From: an uncultured Prevotella sp.
GTDB lineage: Bacteria; Bacteroidota; Bacteroidia; Bacteroidales; Bacteroidaceae
DNA length: 55,315 bases
Direction: 5' to 3'
Assembly (NCBI GenBank): GCA_905233165.1
Contig: CAJODL010000011.1
Span: forward strand, 1 to 55,315
Positions 28,977-38,555 of this stretch are shown here, piece by piece; the stretch's first letter is position 1, and every line of letters starts with the position of its first letter. Position numbers and translations under genes: made by a program. The notes beneath the pieces are model-generated. The model was given only the letters and a program-made list of their open reading frames with translations. It was not told the DNA's origin and did not search any database.

Positions 28977-29735
28977 TCAAGAAACTTTCTTTGTATCAGC
29001 AATAATACTTAATAATGCATATACCACAATTATTAAGCTAAACCCCGAATAACACAACTTGGAGTTGCCCGTTACGAGACCCAACACTATAGATGCTATC
29101 AGGGCCACGGCAGAAAACAATACGAAACAATATTTCAATTCATTGCTTTTATACCCCCAATGTTTGAATTTTAAAGCGAACATCGGTATTTCTGCTACGA
29201 GTATCCACGACGATAACAAAACAGCTACCAACAATGCAGGCATAAACCACGCATATTGCTCAAGATAATCTCCAAATCCAACAATCAAAGAGCCCCAACA
29301 CAAGGCATTTGCAGGTGTAGGCAAACCAATAAATGACGTTGTCTGGCGAGTATCTAAGTTAAACTTTGCAAGTCGCACTGCGCTAAATGCTGCAACCAAA
29401 AATGCCAAATATGGAACTAAAGAAGCTATTACTAAGTCATTCAATATAGAAGGATATTCAACGACCTGCAACTCATAAAAGATAATACTTGAAGGAGCCA
29501 CTCCAAAAGTCACAACATCTGCCAATGAGTCTAACTCTTTTCCTATTGGTGATGACACACCGAGCAAACGTGCCACCATACCGTCAAAGAAATCAAAAAC
29601 AGCGCCCACTATAATAAATAACAGGGCCAAAGGTAAATCTCCTTTAATAGCGAAGGATATTGCAATACATCCGCTGATAAGATTACAGCATGTTATAGAA
29701 TTAGGGATATGCTTCTTACAAACGCTAAAGTCCAT
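28977..29735 (-). CDS. pssA: CDP-diacylglycerol-serine O-phosphatidyltransferase
   Basis: Makes phosphatidylserine at the inner membrane. 252 aa with about eight transmembrane helices. The CDP-alcohol phosphotransferase motif DG-x2-AR-x8-G-x3-D-x3-D is complete (DGMVARLL...GKELDSLAD, about residues 49-71). It sits 16 bases after psd, so the two consecutive steps of phosphatidylethanolamine synthesis are co-transcribed. Confidence 0.95.
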   Translation of the reverse strand: MDFSVCKKHIPNSITCCNLISGCIAISFAIKGDLPLALLFIIVGAVFDFFDGMVARLLGVSSPIGKELDSLADVVTFGVAPSSIIFYELQVVEYPSILNDLVIASLVPYLAFLVAAFSAVRLAKFNLDTRQTTSFIGLPTPANALCWGSLIVGFGDYLEQYAWFMPALLVAVLLSSWILVAEIPMFALKFKHWGYKSNELKYCFVLFSAVALIASIVLGLVTGNSKLCYSGFSLIIVVYALLSIIADTKKVS

Positions 29736-29751
29736 ACGCTATATCGTCTAA

Positions 29752-30459
29752 CTAAATTTCATCATGCTTCTTAAGCATACCTATTATTGTCTGGTTTCCT
29801 GTAGTAGATTGACGCATCTCAACACATATCTTTGTGTCAACAGGCAAGAACAAATCTACTCGAGAACCAAATTTAATAAATCCCAGATGTTCGTCGATAT
29901 AACAATCGTCCCCCTCCTTCGCATAAGTAACTATACGACGAGCCATTGCTCCAGCAACTTGCCTGCAAAGTATATCGACACCATCATCTGTAGTAATAAT
30001 AATATCTGTCATCTCATTTTCATCACTAGCCTTAGGCAACCACGCCTTATGGAAATGACCATTATGATGTTCAACCAACTTAACCTTACCATCTACAGGG
30101 AACCAATTGGCATGAACATTGAAAAGGCTCATGAAAATGCTCACCATTATTCTCTCCTCTTTCAAGTATTTTTCTTCAAACACCTTTTCCAACACGACAA
30201 TTTTACCATCCGCGGGTGCAACAACAACTCCCTCGGTATCAGTCATTTCGAATATACGAATCGGGCAACGGAAGAAATTTAGCACAACACCCCATGTTAT
30301 ACCAAATACTACTGCAAAAAGGTAAAATGGTATAGGAGATTCGAACGAACGCCACAATATTATGCCAATAGCTATCAAAGCCATTGCACTATACACCAAA
30401 GTATCCGTCCCTTCACGATGAATACGGATCTTCTTAAGTTTTTTTATACGTCTTCCCAT
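29752..30459 (-). CDS. psd: Phosphatidylserine decarboxylase
   Basis: Converts phosphatidylserine to phosphatidylethanolamine. 235 aa, short class. Two N-terminal membrane segments ([30 protein letters not shown]). The autocleavage/pyruvoyl site is [12 protein letters not shown] near residue 200, where Ser becomes the pyruvoyl group. First gene of psd-pssA-dnaE with a canonical promoter. Confidence 0.94.
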   Translation of the reverse strand: MGRRIKKLKKIRIHREGTDTLVYSAMALIAIGIILWRSFESPIPFYLFAVVFGITWGVVLNFFRCPIRIFEMTDTEGVVVAPADGKIVVLEKVFEEKYLKEERIMVSIFMSLFNVHANWFPVDGKVKLVEHHNGHFHKAWLPKASDENEMTDIIITTDDGVDILCRQVAGAMARRIVTYAKEGDDCYIDEHLGFIKFGSRVDLFLPVDTKICVEMRQSTTGNQTIIGMLKKHDEI

Positions 30460-30576
30460 TCTCGTAGGTCAGCAAACGTTATTAATAGTTACAAGGATTA
30501 CGCCTTGAATCTTTTAGATAATTAAGTTTATACAGTTGCGTATTCAGAATTGAATTCTGAAAAATCCAACTTTTTG

Positions 30577-30608
30577 CAAAAGTACAGAAAAAAAATGACA
30601 TGTGCAAA
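30577..30608 (-). promoter_or_regulatory. Promoter TTTG-N20-TACTTTTG of psd-pssA-dnaE
   Basis: Minus-strand TTTG (30605-30608) and TACTTTTG (30577-30584) with 20-base spacing. The leader to psd would be about 110 bases. Confidence 0.85.
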
Positions 30609-30679
30609 CAATTTGTAATTTTATTGCATTTTTTCTATATTATTTCCACCTTCTATATATTATATCATCGAGAAAAGTG

Positions 30680-30687
30680 TACCTTCG
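30680..30687 (+). promoter_or_regulatory. -7 box TACCTTCG of tadA
   Basis: TACCTTCG ends only seven bases before ATG 30695, so the tadA mRNA should have almost no 5' leader. The -33 element is not evident. The box also excludes the in-frame start at 30602. Confidence 0.6.
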
Positions 30688-30694
30688 CTGCACT

Positions 30695-31126
30695 ATGACC
30701 GACGATGAATACATGCAAAAAGCTATAGCCGAAGCAAAGGCCGCGGCAAAAGAAGGAGAAATCCCAATTGGTGCTATTATTGTAGCGCAAGGCAGAATTT
30801 TGGCAAGAGCACATAATCTTACCGAGAAGTTACACGACGTTACTGCTCATGCAGAAATGCAAGCTATTACTGCCGCCGCTAATGCCCTAGGAGGCAAATA
30901 TCTCACTGGATGCACACTATATGTGACTGTAGAGCCATGCGCCATGTGTGCAGGAGCATTGGGGTGGAGCCAGATTTCTCGATTGGTATATGGTTGTAAA
31001 GACGAAAAAAGGGGATACCAAAAGGTAGCCCCATTATCACTCCATCCTAAAACAGAAGTCACCAGTAGTATTCTTGAAGAAGAATGTGCTACGATGATGA
31101 AGGATTTCTTTCTTACTCGGCGGTAA
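30695..31126 (+). CDS. tadA: tRNA adenosine deaminase TadA
   Basis: Makes inosine-34 in tRNA-Arg(ACG). 143 aa from ATG 30695 ([15 protein letters not shown]). Zinc and catalytic motifs are HAEMQAI (HAE) and PCAMCAGAL (PCxxC). The end FFLTRR overlaps the convergent rplS stop by 14 bases. Confidence 0.94.
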   Translation: MTDDEYMQKAIAEAKAAAKEGEIPIGAIIVAQGRILARAHNLTEKLHDVTAHAEMQAITAAANALGGKYLTGCTLYVTVEPCAMCAGALGWSQISRLVYGCKDEKRGYQKVAPLSLHPKTEVTSSILEEECATMMKDFFLTRR

Positions 31127-31475
31127 GTCCTATACGCTTTTCCTGTATGCGCGCCTTCTTACCCGTAAGATTACGCAGGTAGTACAACTTAGCTCGGCGA
31201 ACCTTACCAACCTTATTTACTTCAATAGAGTCAATATTTGGTGACTCAATTGGGAAAATACGCTCTACTCCAACAGTCCCAGACATTTTACGTACTGTAA
31301 AACGCTTTTTGTCCCCGTGGCCAGAAATCTTAATTACAACACCACGATAGAGCTGAATACGTTCCTTAGAACCCTCGATAATTTTGTAAGCGACAGTAAC
31401 AGTATCACCTGCCTTGAATTCAGGGAACTTCTTGCCGGTTGCAAATGCTTCTTCAGCAACTTTGATTAAATCCAT
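31113..31475 (-). CDS. rplS: Ribosomal protein L19
   Basis: 120 aa large-subunit protein. [39 protein letters not shown] and [21 protein letters not shown] are characteristic. It is a monocistronic gene with a leader of roughly 65 bases from the -7 box at 31550; trmD and rpsP, its neighbours in many phyla, are absent. Confidence 0.97.
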   Translation of the reverse strand: MDLIKVAEEAFATGKKFPEFKAGDTVTVAYKIIEGSKERIQLYRGVVIKISGHGDKKRFTVRKMSGTVGVERIFPIESPNIDSIEVNKVGKVRRAKLYYLRNLTGKKARIQEKRIGLTAE

Positions 31476-31549
31476 GTTCTTTTATTTTTTATTTTTTAAT
31501 CTATGTCACGTAGTCGAGTACCAGCGGTGACCTTAACGAAAATCGGCTG

Positions 31550-31557
31550 CAAAGGTA
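31550..31557 (-). promoter_or_regulatory. -7 box TACCTTTG of rplS
   Basis: TACCTTTG lies 75 bases upstream of the rplS start. The intervening leader contains GTCAC...GTGAC arms (about 31506-31534), a possible L19-type autoregulatory stem, weakly supported. Confidence 0.6.
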
Positions 31558-31621
31558 TGAAAAATTATCTAAATTATAAAGATCACCATATACGCAGGCC
31601 TGCTCTTTTAATTTTTTTTAA

Positions 31622-32401
31622 CTATAATTTTGTAATTATGCCCAACTTCGAGGACCTAAGGAATCTTACAATGTTTTCAATTTCCTGACTTGATTGTATT
31701 TGTTGCTCTATTTGCCCGCAAGCATTCACAATATCATCTTGCCCGTGAAATACTAATCTATAGGCATTAGCTATATGAGCTTTCACCTTCCCACTTATAC
31801 CGCGTTGGTCAATAACAAAACCATTAACACCACCATACTTTATAGGTTGTCCTCCTGCGACGATATATGGCGGGACGTCTTTTGAAAAGCGACAGCCTGA
31901 TTGTATCATAGAGCAGTCTCCAACGCGCACACCTGGGTTTGCTATTACACTTGATGAGAATATAGTATAATTATGGATCTCCACATCGCCTGCAATCTTT
32001 GTTCCATAACCTAACACATTATCATCACCCATATGAACATCGTGTGATATGTGCACTCCCTCCATAAGGAAGTTGTTATTTCCAATTACAGTTTTTCCTT
32101 CAACATATGTTGCGCGATTAACTACGACATTCTCACGAATGATGTTTCCATCGCCTATCTCACATATTGTATTGCCACCATTATAGTTAAAATCTTGTGG
32201 AATTGCAGAAATAACCGTATTTTGATGAATTCGATTAGCCTTACCCAGTCGCGTGCCATTCATTAGGCTTACGTAAGGGTATATAACACAATCATCACCA
32301 ACGGTCACATCATCCTCAATATACACAAAAGGATAAATGGTTACACCCTTTCCTATCTTTGCATTAGGGCTTATAACAGCCTTATCTGAAATATTACTCA
32401 T
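31622..32401 (-). CDS. lpxA: LpxA-family acyl-ACP-UDP-GlcNAc acyltransferase
   Basis: 259 aa left-handed beta-helix acyltransferase; LpxA adds the first acyl chain of lipid A. Hexapeptide repeats run through residues 5-190 and the catalytic-His region reads GVHISHDVHMG (His of HxxHD). The C-terminal helical domain is divergent: VNGFVIDQRGIS in place of the common GLNxxGLKRRG pattern. It starts one base after the stop of the efflux outer-membrane gene, so it is the fourth gene of the RND operon. It may be a second LpxA-like enzyme with altered specificity rather than the housekeeping one. Confidence 0.82.
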   Translation of the reverse strand: MSNISDKAVISPNAKIGKGVTIYPFVYIEDDVTVGDDCVIYPYVSLMNGTRLGKANRIHQNTVISAIPQDFNYNGGNTICEIGDGNIIRENVVVNRATYVEGKTVIGNNNFLMEGVHISHDVHMGDDNVLGYGTKIAGDVEIHNYTIFSSSVIANPGVRVGDCSMIQSGCRFSKDVPPYIVAGGQPIKYGGVNGFVIDQRGISGKVKAHIANAYRLVFHGQDDIVNACGQIEQQIQSSQEIENIVRFLRSSKLGIITKL

Positions 32402-32402
32402 T

Positions 32403-33842
32403 TTACTCCTTGCCCCCTCCTAAGGCGCTATAAAGATTAACTACTGCCTGCATCTTGTTGAAGTCATCAGTAACTTGTGAGATTTCGGCATTAAGAAGTG
32501 AAGATTGTGCCGATATAACTTCAAGGTATGTTGATGTTCCCATTTTATAAAGCATCATTGTATAGTCGACACTTTTCTTAAGAGCTTCAACCCGTTGACG
32601 TTCAAGATCGCCCATTTCCTTACTGCTATTGTATTCAACAAAGCAATCTGACACTTCTGCGCCAGCTTCAAGAACAGCTTGTTGCCAATCTTTTTCAGCA
32701 ACCTCATAAGACAATTTTGCTGCCTTCAACTGAGCAGTTAGGCGTCCGTTCATAAATATAGGTTGTGTAAGTGCTCCAACGAAATTAGCCAAAAACTGTC
32801 CAGGATTAGATACCGCATTACCCAAGCTATTAGTAAATGAACCTGTTCCTGTTATCTTTAAACTCGGATAAAATGCAGACTGAGCCTTTTTTACATCATA
32901 GAAACAATTTGCCAATGTCATCTCCGCCGCATGAACATCTGGACGAGATGCCAAAACATTTATAGCCACTCCAGTTGAAAAATCTTCAGGAAGACTCTGA
33001 TCTGCCAACTTACCACGAGAAATGCTTTGAGCATGCATACCAACAAGGGTTGAAAGAGTATTCTCCACCTCACTTATTTGGCGCTTCATATCCACAATCT
33101 GTGTTTTTACAGAAAGATTTGCAGCCTGCGCTGAAACAACTGCTGTTTCTTTTGCACCGCGCAGCTCCTTTTGCAATTTCATCATCTGATATGTTTCAGC
33201 CGTCAGCGTCTCCATATCGTTCAGAATTTCAAGCTGACGATCTAACATCAACAATGTGTAATAGCAGTTTGCTATGCCACAGATAACTTTAGAACGTGTG
33301 ACATGCTTGTAATCCTTCATCATAGCCAACTGCACCTCAGCACCTCGTTTTGTTGCCAAGATATTACCGAAGATATCTACCGTCCATGATGCCGAAACAG
33401 GCAATGCATATGACTTATTCCAATCACTTTTCTTATCTCCAGTTACTACTTTTGCCAGAGTGCCTGAAGGAGAAAGGGCTATTTGAGGCAAGAATGCAAG
33501 TCGAGCAGCTTTTAATGCGGCCTCCATCTTTTGAATATTCGCCGATGCTGCAAAGATGTCAGCATTTTGCTCCAAACCCATCTCAATTAAAACACGTAGT
33601 TGGTGGTCAGTGAAGACATCCTGCCATTTTACCCCGCCGAAACCGACGCTATCACTCCCCTCTATTGCTGCTGCATCACGCAAGACACTACTTACTGCTG
33701 TCGCATGCAAAATACTATCTGGACGCTCATACTTTGACCACAAGCTTTTACCGTGGCTGCACGACATTAAGAAAGTAACAAGCAATAGACAACATGCTGA
33801 AGAAACAATATGTTTCTGCTTATTAATTACTATATTCTTCAT
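32403..33842 (-). CDS. Efflux outer-membrane lipoprotein, TolC/NodT type
   Basis: 479 aa outer-membrane channel of the tripartite pump. From ATG 33842 a lipoprotein signal runs to FLMSC (Cys28). The two OEP repeats are visible as helical segments VAINVLASRPDVHAAEMTLA and the final YLEVISAQSSLLNAEISQ. A longer frame from 33860 would overlap the permease stop by four bases and add six residues; the lipobox distance favours 33842. lpxA follows by one base. Confidence 0.9.
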   Translation of the reverse strand: MKNIVINKQKHIVSSACCLLLVTFLMSCSHGKSLWSKYERPDSILHATAVSSVLRDAAAIEGSDSVGFGGVKWQDVFTDHQLRVLIEMGLEQNADIFAASANIQKMEAALKAARLAFLPQIALSPSGTLAKVVTGDKKSDWNKSYALPVSASWTVDIFGNILATKRGAEVQLAMMKDYKHVTRSKVICGIANCYYTLLMLDRQLEILNDMETLTAETYQMMKLQKELRGAKETAVVSAQAANLSVKTQIVDMKRQISEVENTLSTLVGMHAQSISRGKLADQSLPEDFSTGVAINVLASRPDVHAAEMTLANCFYDVKKAQSAFYPSLKITGTGSFTNSLGNAVSNPGQFLANFVGALTQPIFMNGRLTAQLKAAKLSYEVAEKDWQQAVLEAGAEVSDCFVEYNSSKEMGDLERQRVEALKKSVDYTMMLYKMGTSTYLEVISAQSSLLNAEISQVTDDFNKMQAVVNLYSALGGGKE

Positions 33843-33856
33843 TAATATTTCCTCCC

Positions 33857-36800
33857 TCATTTTACATAATGTGGATCACTACCACTTATTGTTTCATTGA
33901 TAGCGTTTGCTGATATCGCATACTGATGCAATTCGGAATCTATAGCTGCATTCTCATCATTGAATTCCATTGGTTTAATTTTCTCCTGCAGCCATTGGAA
34001 AATCACGAAAAGAACAGGTACAATAAGCACTTGCAAGAACGTTCCTACCAACATACCGCCAATAGCTGCCGCACCAAGCGTAACGTAGCCATTCTCGCCT
34101 ACAGCAGGCGCCATGAATAACGAGAGTCCTGGCAAGCCAGTAACAATAAGAGGGAACAGACCAATAATCATAGCCAAAGCGGTCATCAAGATTGGACGCA
34201 GACGTGCCGCAGCACCAAGAATTGCAGACCAACTGATAGCCATACCCAACTGACGACGCTCAAGTGCAAATTGTACAATAAGTATAGCATTCTTTGCCAG
34301 CAATCCCACCAACATAATGAGTGCTATCTGCATATATATATCGTTGTTCTTTCCGAACAGGTTCGTAAACAGGAAGGCACCTGCAAGACCGAACGGCAAA
34401 GACAATATTACCGACAACGGCAACAAATATGATTCATATTGTGCAGACAGGATAAGGTAAACGAATACAACACAAAGAACAAGCACAATACTTGTAGTAT
34501 TGGATGATTCCGCCTCATTACGTGTTAAACCAGAGAATTCATATGTATATCCTGCAGGTAAAGATGACTCGGCTACCTCTTCCATTGCGGCTATACAATC
34601 ACCTGTAGAATATCCATCAGCAGGTGTACCGTTAACATTGATGGCAGTAAACAGATTGAAACGATTAATAACCTGTGGACCATATACTTTTTTCAAGTTT
34701 GCAAATTCACTTACAGGAGCCATGCCTTTTGGTGTGCGAACATATATATTCTGTAGCGAGGCTTTATCTTCACGTGTCTTCGGGTCTCCCTGCACATATA
34801 CACGATAAAGTTTACCGAAGCTATTAAAGTTCGAAGAGTACATTCCACCATAGTATCCCTGCATGGTTGTTAACACTGCAGAAGGAGAAATGCCCGCCTG
34901 TTTACACTTTGCAACATCTACGTTAATCTGATACTGAGGATATGAAGAATTAAAAGATGTCATACAGTTTGCAAATTCAGGACGTTTATTAAGTTCTGCA
35001 ATAAAGTCTTGAGTTACCTTGAAGAACTTATCCAAGTCACCTCCTGTACGATCCTGCATAGAGAATGACAAACCGTTATTTGCAGAGAAACCTGTTACCA
35101 TAGGTGGCTGGAATGCCAAAATTTGAGCTCCTTTAATAGCAGCAGTCTGCTTATAGATCATGCCCAGCACCATACTGGAATACTCCGAGCGACTTCTTTC
35201 ATCAAATGGCTTTAATTTAACGACGAAAGTTCCCTGGTTCGATCCCTGCCCGGCAATAAAGTTATATCCAGCAATACGAATACAGCCATCAATTGCCGGA
35301 TTGTTATCCAGCATACGTTGTACTTCATCCATCAACTTATCCGTTTTCAACAAAGAAGTACCCGGAGGTGTTGACACAGTTACGAACACAGTACCTGTAT
35401 CCTCGTCAGGCACAAGGCCAGTCTTTGTAAACATAGCCTCCGATAACAACGCAACGACACCTATCACAACTGCTACAATAGCAATCCATGATTTCTTAAC
35501 AAGGATAGAAACAGCCTTTTGGTATTTATTCTGCAATTTATCGTATGCTGCATTAAACCCTGCAAAGAAACGTGTTGTAAAGCTTTGCTTTTTTTCACCG
35601 CCATCACCGCCATGTGGTTTTAGAAGAATAGCACATAAGGCAGGAGACAATGTCAAGGCATTAACAGCAGAGATTATGATTGAAATAGCCATCGTCAAAC
35701 CGAACTCACGATAGAAAGTACCCGTTGTACCGCTCATAAATGACACAGGTACAAACACGGCAGACATCACAAGGGTAATTGATATGATAGCACCCGCAAT
35801 CTCACTCATGGCATCAATCGATGCTTTTTTGGCAGAGTGATACCCCATATCAAGTTTTGCATGTACAGCCTCAACTACCACAATTGCATCATCGACTACA
35901 ATTGCAATTGCCAACACCAGCGCAGACAAGGTTAGAAGGTTTATTGAGAAGCCAATAACCTTCAAGAAGAACATCGTACCTATCAATGATACGGGAACCG
36001 CAATCATTGGAATCAAGGTAGATCTGAAATCTTGCAGGAACACAAACACCACCATAAACACTAGCAAGAGTGCCTCGAACAAAGTCTTATACACCTCATG
36101 CTGAGATGCTTCAATAAATTCCGTAACATCCTGCATCACCTTAATCTTCATGCCTGGAGGGAAATTCTTTGATAGCCTCTCCGCTGTTGCCTTTACATCA
36201 TTTGCTATTGCCGTAGCATTAGAGCCCGCACGCTGTGTAACCATCATCATGAGGGCGGGATGACCATCAAGTTGAGTTAACACCGAGTAATAAAGGGCTC
36301 CCATTTCCACCTTTGCTACATCTTTTACACGGAGAATTCGTCCCATATCATCGGTCTTAATAATCATATTTCCGAATTCCTCTGGCGTCTTAAGACGTCC
36401 CGTGTATTTCATGGAGTATTCATACTGTTTGTCACTCTGTTCACCAAACTTACCTGGTGCTGCTTCAATATTCTGTTCAGCAAGAGCACCAACGATATCT
36501 GTAGGTATCAATCCCAAATCATGCATTTTCGTCGGATCAAGCCACAAACGCATTGTATAAGATTTCAAACCAATAGACTCACAATCACCAATACCTTTGA
36601 TACGCTTCATCTCTGGGATGATATTGATGTCGGCATAGTTACCTAAGAATTTCTCGTCATAGCGGTCATCAGGTGAATACAATGACATGATAAGCACCGT
36701 TGATGTCTGACGTTTTTGGACGGTGACACCGCTTTGCGTTACCTCAGATGGAAGTAAGGCCGTTGCCTGCGACACGCGGTTTTGCACATTAACCTGAGCC

Positions 36801-37108
36801 ATATCAGGATTTGCGCCCTGTTCAAAATATACTGTTATAGAAGCGGAGCCATCATTTGTTGCAGAAGAGGTCATGTACGTCATACCTTCCACACCATTTA
36901 TCTGTTCCTCCAACGGAGCAAGGACTGAATTTTCTACAGTCTTTGCATCGGCACCGGGATAATAGCATCTTACCATTATCGTAGGAGGGGCAATATCTGG
37001 GTATTGTTCAATAGGCAAGGTTGCCAATCCGATGAAACCGAGGATTACGATAACTATCGATATCACGGTGGACAACACCGGCCTATTTATAAAATTATCT
37101 AATTTCAT
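33857..37108 (-). CDS. RND efflux permease (AcrB/MexB type)
   Basis: 1083 aa proton-driven inner-membrane pump of the hydrophobe/amphiphile efflux class. N-terminus FINRPVLSTVISIVIVILGF, then porter domains, and 12 transmembrane helices including ALVLAIAIVVDDAIVVVEAV with the paired Asp residues of TM4. The second half repeats the arrangement (LILSAQYESYLLPLSVILSL, GLLAKNAILIVQFA). Longer than AcrB by about 30 C-terminal residues. Middle gene of the operon. Confidence 0.96.
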   Translation of the reverse strand: MKLDNFINRPVLSTVISIVIVILGFIGLATLPIEQYPDIAPPTIMVRCYYPGADAKTVENSVLAPLEEQINGVEGMTYMTSSATNDGSASITVYFEQGANPDMAQVNVQNRVSQATALLPSEVTQSGVTVQKRQTSTVLIMSLYSPDDRYDEKFLGNYADINIIPEMKRIKGIGDCESIGLKSYTMRLWLDPTKMHDLGLIPTDIVGALAEQNIEAAPGKFGEQSDKQYEYSMKYTGRLKTPEEFGNMIIKTDDMGRILRVKDVAKVEMGALYYSVLTQLDGHPALMMMVTQRAGSNATAIANDVKATAERLSKNFPPGMKIKVMQDVTEFIEASQHEVYKTLFEALLLVFMVVFVFLQDFRSTLIPMIAVPVSLIGTMFFLKVIGFSINLLTLSALVLAIAIVVDDAIVVVEAVHAKLDMGYHSAKKASIDAMSEIAGAIISITLVMSAVFVPVSFMSGTTGTFYREFGLTMAISIIISAVNALTLSPALCAILLKPHGGDGGEKKQSFTTRFFAGFNAAYDKLQNKYQKAVSILVKKSWIAIVAVVIGVVALLSEAMFTKTGLVPDEDTGTVFVTVSTPPGTSLLKTDKLMDEVQRMLDNNPAIDGCIRIAGYNFIAGQGSNQGTFVVKLKPFDERSRSEYSSMVLGMIYKQTAAIKGAQILAFQPPMVTGFSANNGLSFSMQDRTGGDLDKFFKVTQDFIAELNKRPEFANCMTSFNSSYPQYQINVDVAKCKQAGISPSAVLTTMQGYYGGMYSSNFNSFGKLYRVYVQGDPKTREDKASLQNIYVRTPKGMAPVSEFANLKKVYGPQVINRFNLFTAINVNGTPADGYSTGDCIAAMEEVAESSLPAGYTYEFSGLTRNEAESSNTTSIVLVLCVVFVYLILSAQYESYLLPLSVILSLPFGLAGAFLFTNLFGKNNDIYMQIALIMLVGLLAKNAILIVQFALERRQLGMAISWSAILGAAARLRPILMTALAMIIGLFPLIVTGLPGLSLFMAPAVGENGYVTLGAAAIGGMLVGTFLQVLIVPVLFVIFQWLQEKIKPMEFNDENAAIDSELHQYAISANAINETISGSDPHYVK

Positions 37109-37145
37109 CTTTTTTTATTTCATTTAATTTTTATACGTATAAACA

Positions 37146-38339
37146 CTATCCCTTTAGTGCTTTGCCTACTGCAAATACGCCATCTCCCTGTACCTTAGAA
37201 AGTTCTTCGGCTTTTTTCAGTTTCTTTGCATACTCTGCCTCGGTAAGGGGCTTAATCTCCATACCATCCTGCAAAGAAGAAACACCATCAACTACTATCT
37301 TATCACCCTTTTTCAACCCTGAGGTTATAATGTAGTTCTGACCATCATTTTGGGTATCAATGGTAACTTCTGTATATCGCACCTTATTATCCTTGCCTAC
37401 GATATAAACGAAGTGTTTGTCTTGAATCTCTACAGTTGCAACTTGCGGTATTATGATAGCATTTGTTGCAACATGCGGCATAATAACTTTTCCGCTTCCC
37501 CCGGACTTTATCAATTTCTTAGGATTCGGGAAAGCAGCGATAAAGCTAACCGTTCCGGTTATTGCATCAATAACGCCAGACGCCTTAACAACCTTACCTT
37601 GCGACTCATACTCCGAGCCATCAGCCAACTGCAAGCGAATTGCAGGCATATGATTTATCGCTTCTTGAATTGAACCATATTCACGAATAAGAGCCATACT
37701 TTCTTTCTCATTCATAGAGAAATAAACATCTACATGAGAACCATTGGATATAGTCGTAAATGCTGGATTCATCGAAGAGCCCACCAATGCCCCCACCTTG
37801 TATGGCAAAGAGCCCACAACACCTGATGTTGGAGATTTAACCGTACAGAAAGACAAAGCCTCTTGAGCTGAGGTCAAATTTGCCTGTGCCTGCCCCAAAG
37901 CAGCTTGCGCTGTCTCATATTTATTTCTACTTGACTGAAGTTCAAAATCACCAATCACATTAGCCTCATACAACTTTTTAGCATTATCATACGTCAACTT
38001 TGCCGTATTCAATGCAGCATTTGCAGAATTAACTGCTGCTTGAGCTTGATTTACCGCAGCCTTTTGCGTTACATTATCAATAGTGAACAGCACCTGTCCA
38101 ACAGACACATTTTCACCTTCGCGCACCATAATTGCAGTAATAAATCCAGATGCCTTCGGACGAATTTCAACATCCTGCATACCTTTGAATATTGCAGGAT
38201 AAGAGGTTTCTACATCAGCATTGGAAACGCCAACGACACGAGTGGCATACTCATTGTCACCAAAATTTGGTTTACCAGACTGTCCACCGCATGAAGTCAA
38301 GAAAGCAGCAACAGCAACAAAAAACATTAATCTTTTCAT
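37146..38339 (-). CDS. RND efflux periplasmic adaptor (AcrA/MexA type)
   Basis: 397 aa lipoprotein (FLTSC, Cys17) that bridges pump and outer-membrane channel. The biotinyl-lipoyl half motifs are IMVREGENVSVGQVLFTI and VKSPTSGVVGSLPYKVGALV, flanking an Ala/Asn-rich hairpin coiled coil (about 75-165). First gene of the operon, 37 bases before the permease. Confidence 0.95.
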   Translation of the reverse strand: MKRLMFFVAVAAFLTSCGGQSGKPNFGDNEYATRVVGVSNADVETSYPAIFKGMQDVEIRPKASGFITAIMVREGENVSVGQVLFTIDNVTQKAAVNQAQAAVNSANAALNTAKLTYDNAKKLYEANVIGDFELQSSRNKYETAQAALGQAQANLTSAQEALSFCTVKSPTSGVVGSLPYKVGALVGSSMNPAFTTISNGSHVDVYFSMNEKESMALIREYGSIQEAINHMPAIRLQLADGSEYESQGKVVKASGVIDAITGTVSFIAAFPNPKKLIKSGGSGKVIMPHVATNAIIIPQVATVEIQDKHFVYIVGKDNKVRYTEVTIDTQNDGQNYIITSGLKKGDKIVVDGVSSLQDGMEIKPLTEAEYAKKLKKAEELSKVQGDGVFAVGKALKG

Positions 38340-38413
38340 ATTTCTTCTTGTATAATTTTCAATACACCTAAATGCCTTAGAAAACTTTACGACATATATT
38401 TAGTTTCGGGGTG

Positions 38414-38421
38414 CAAAGTTA
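38414..38421 (-). promoter_or_regulatory. -7 box TAACTTTG of the efflux operon
   Basis: TAACTTTG lies 74 bases upstream of the adaptor gene. No TTTG at -33, which may mean control by an activator; no regulator gene adjoins. Confidence 0.5.
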
Positions 38422-38555
38422 CAAAAACTCTATTAGAACAACGCCTTACATGACACAAATTTGGACGTTTTAACATTTTTTACCCTTTTGTTTCACTCAC
38501 GCATATTCTTTTTTTACGCGTGAACAATAAACCAATGCGTAAGTGCGTTATATAT

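Noticed and set aside
30602..30694. Longer TadA start giving 174 aa
   Set aside because: The promoter box at 30680 lies inside this extension and the extra residues are hydrophobic with no family match.
31476..31549. Defined L19 leader RNA
   Set aside because: Only a five-base GTCAC/GTGAC pairing is visible; not enough to call a conserved ribosomal-protein leader.
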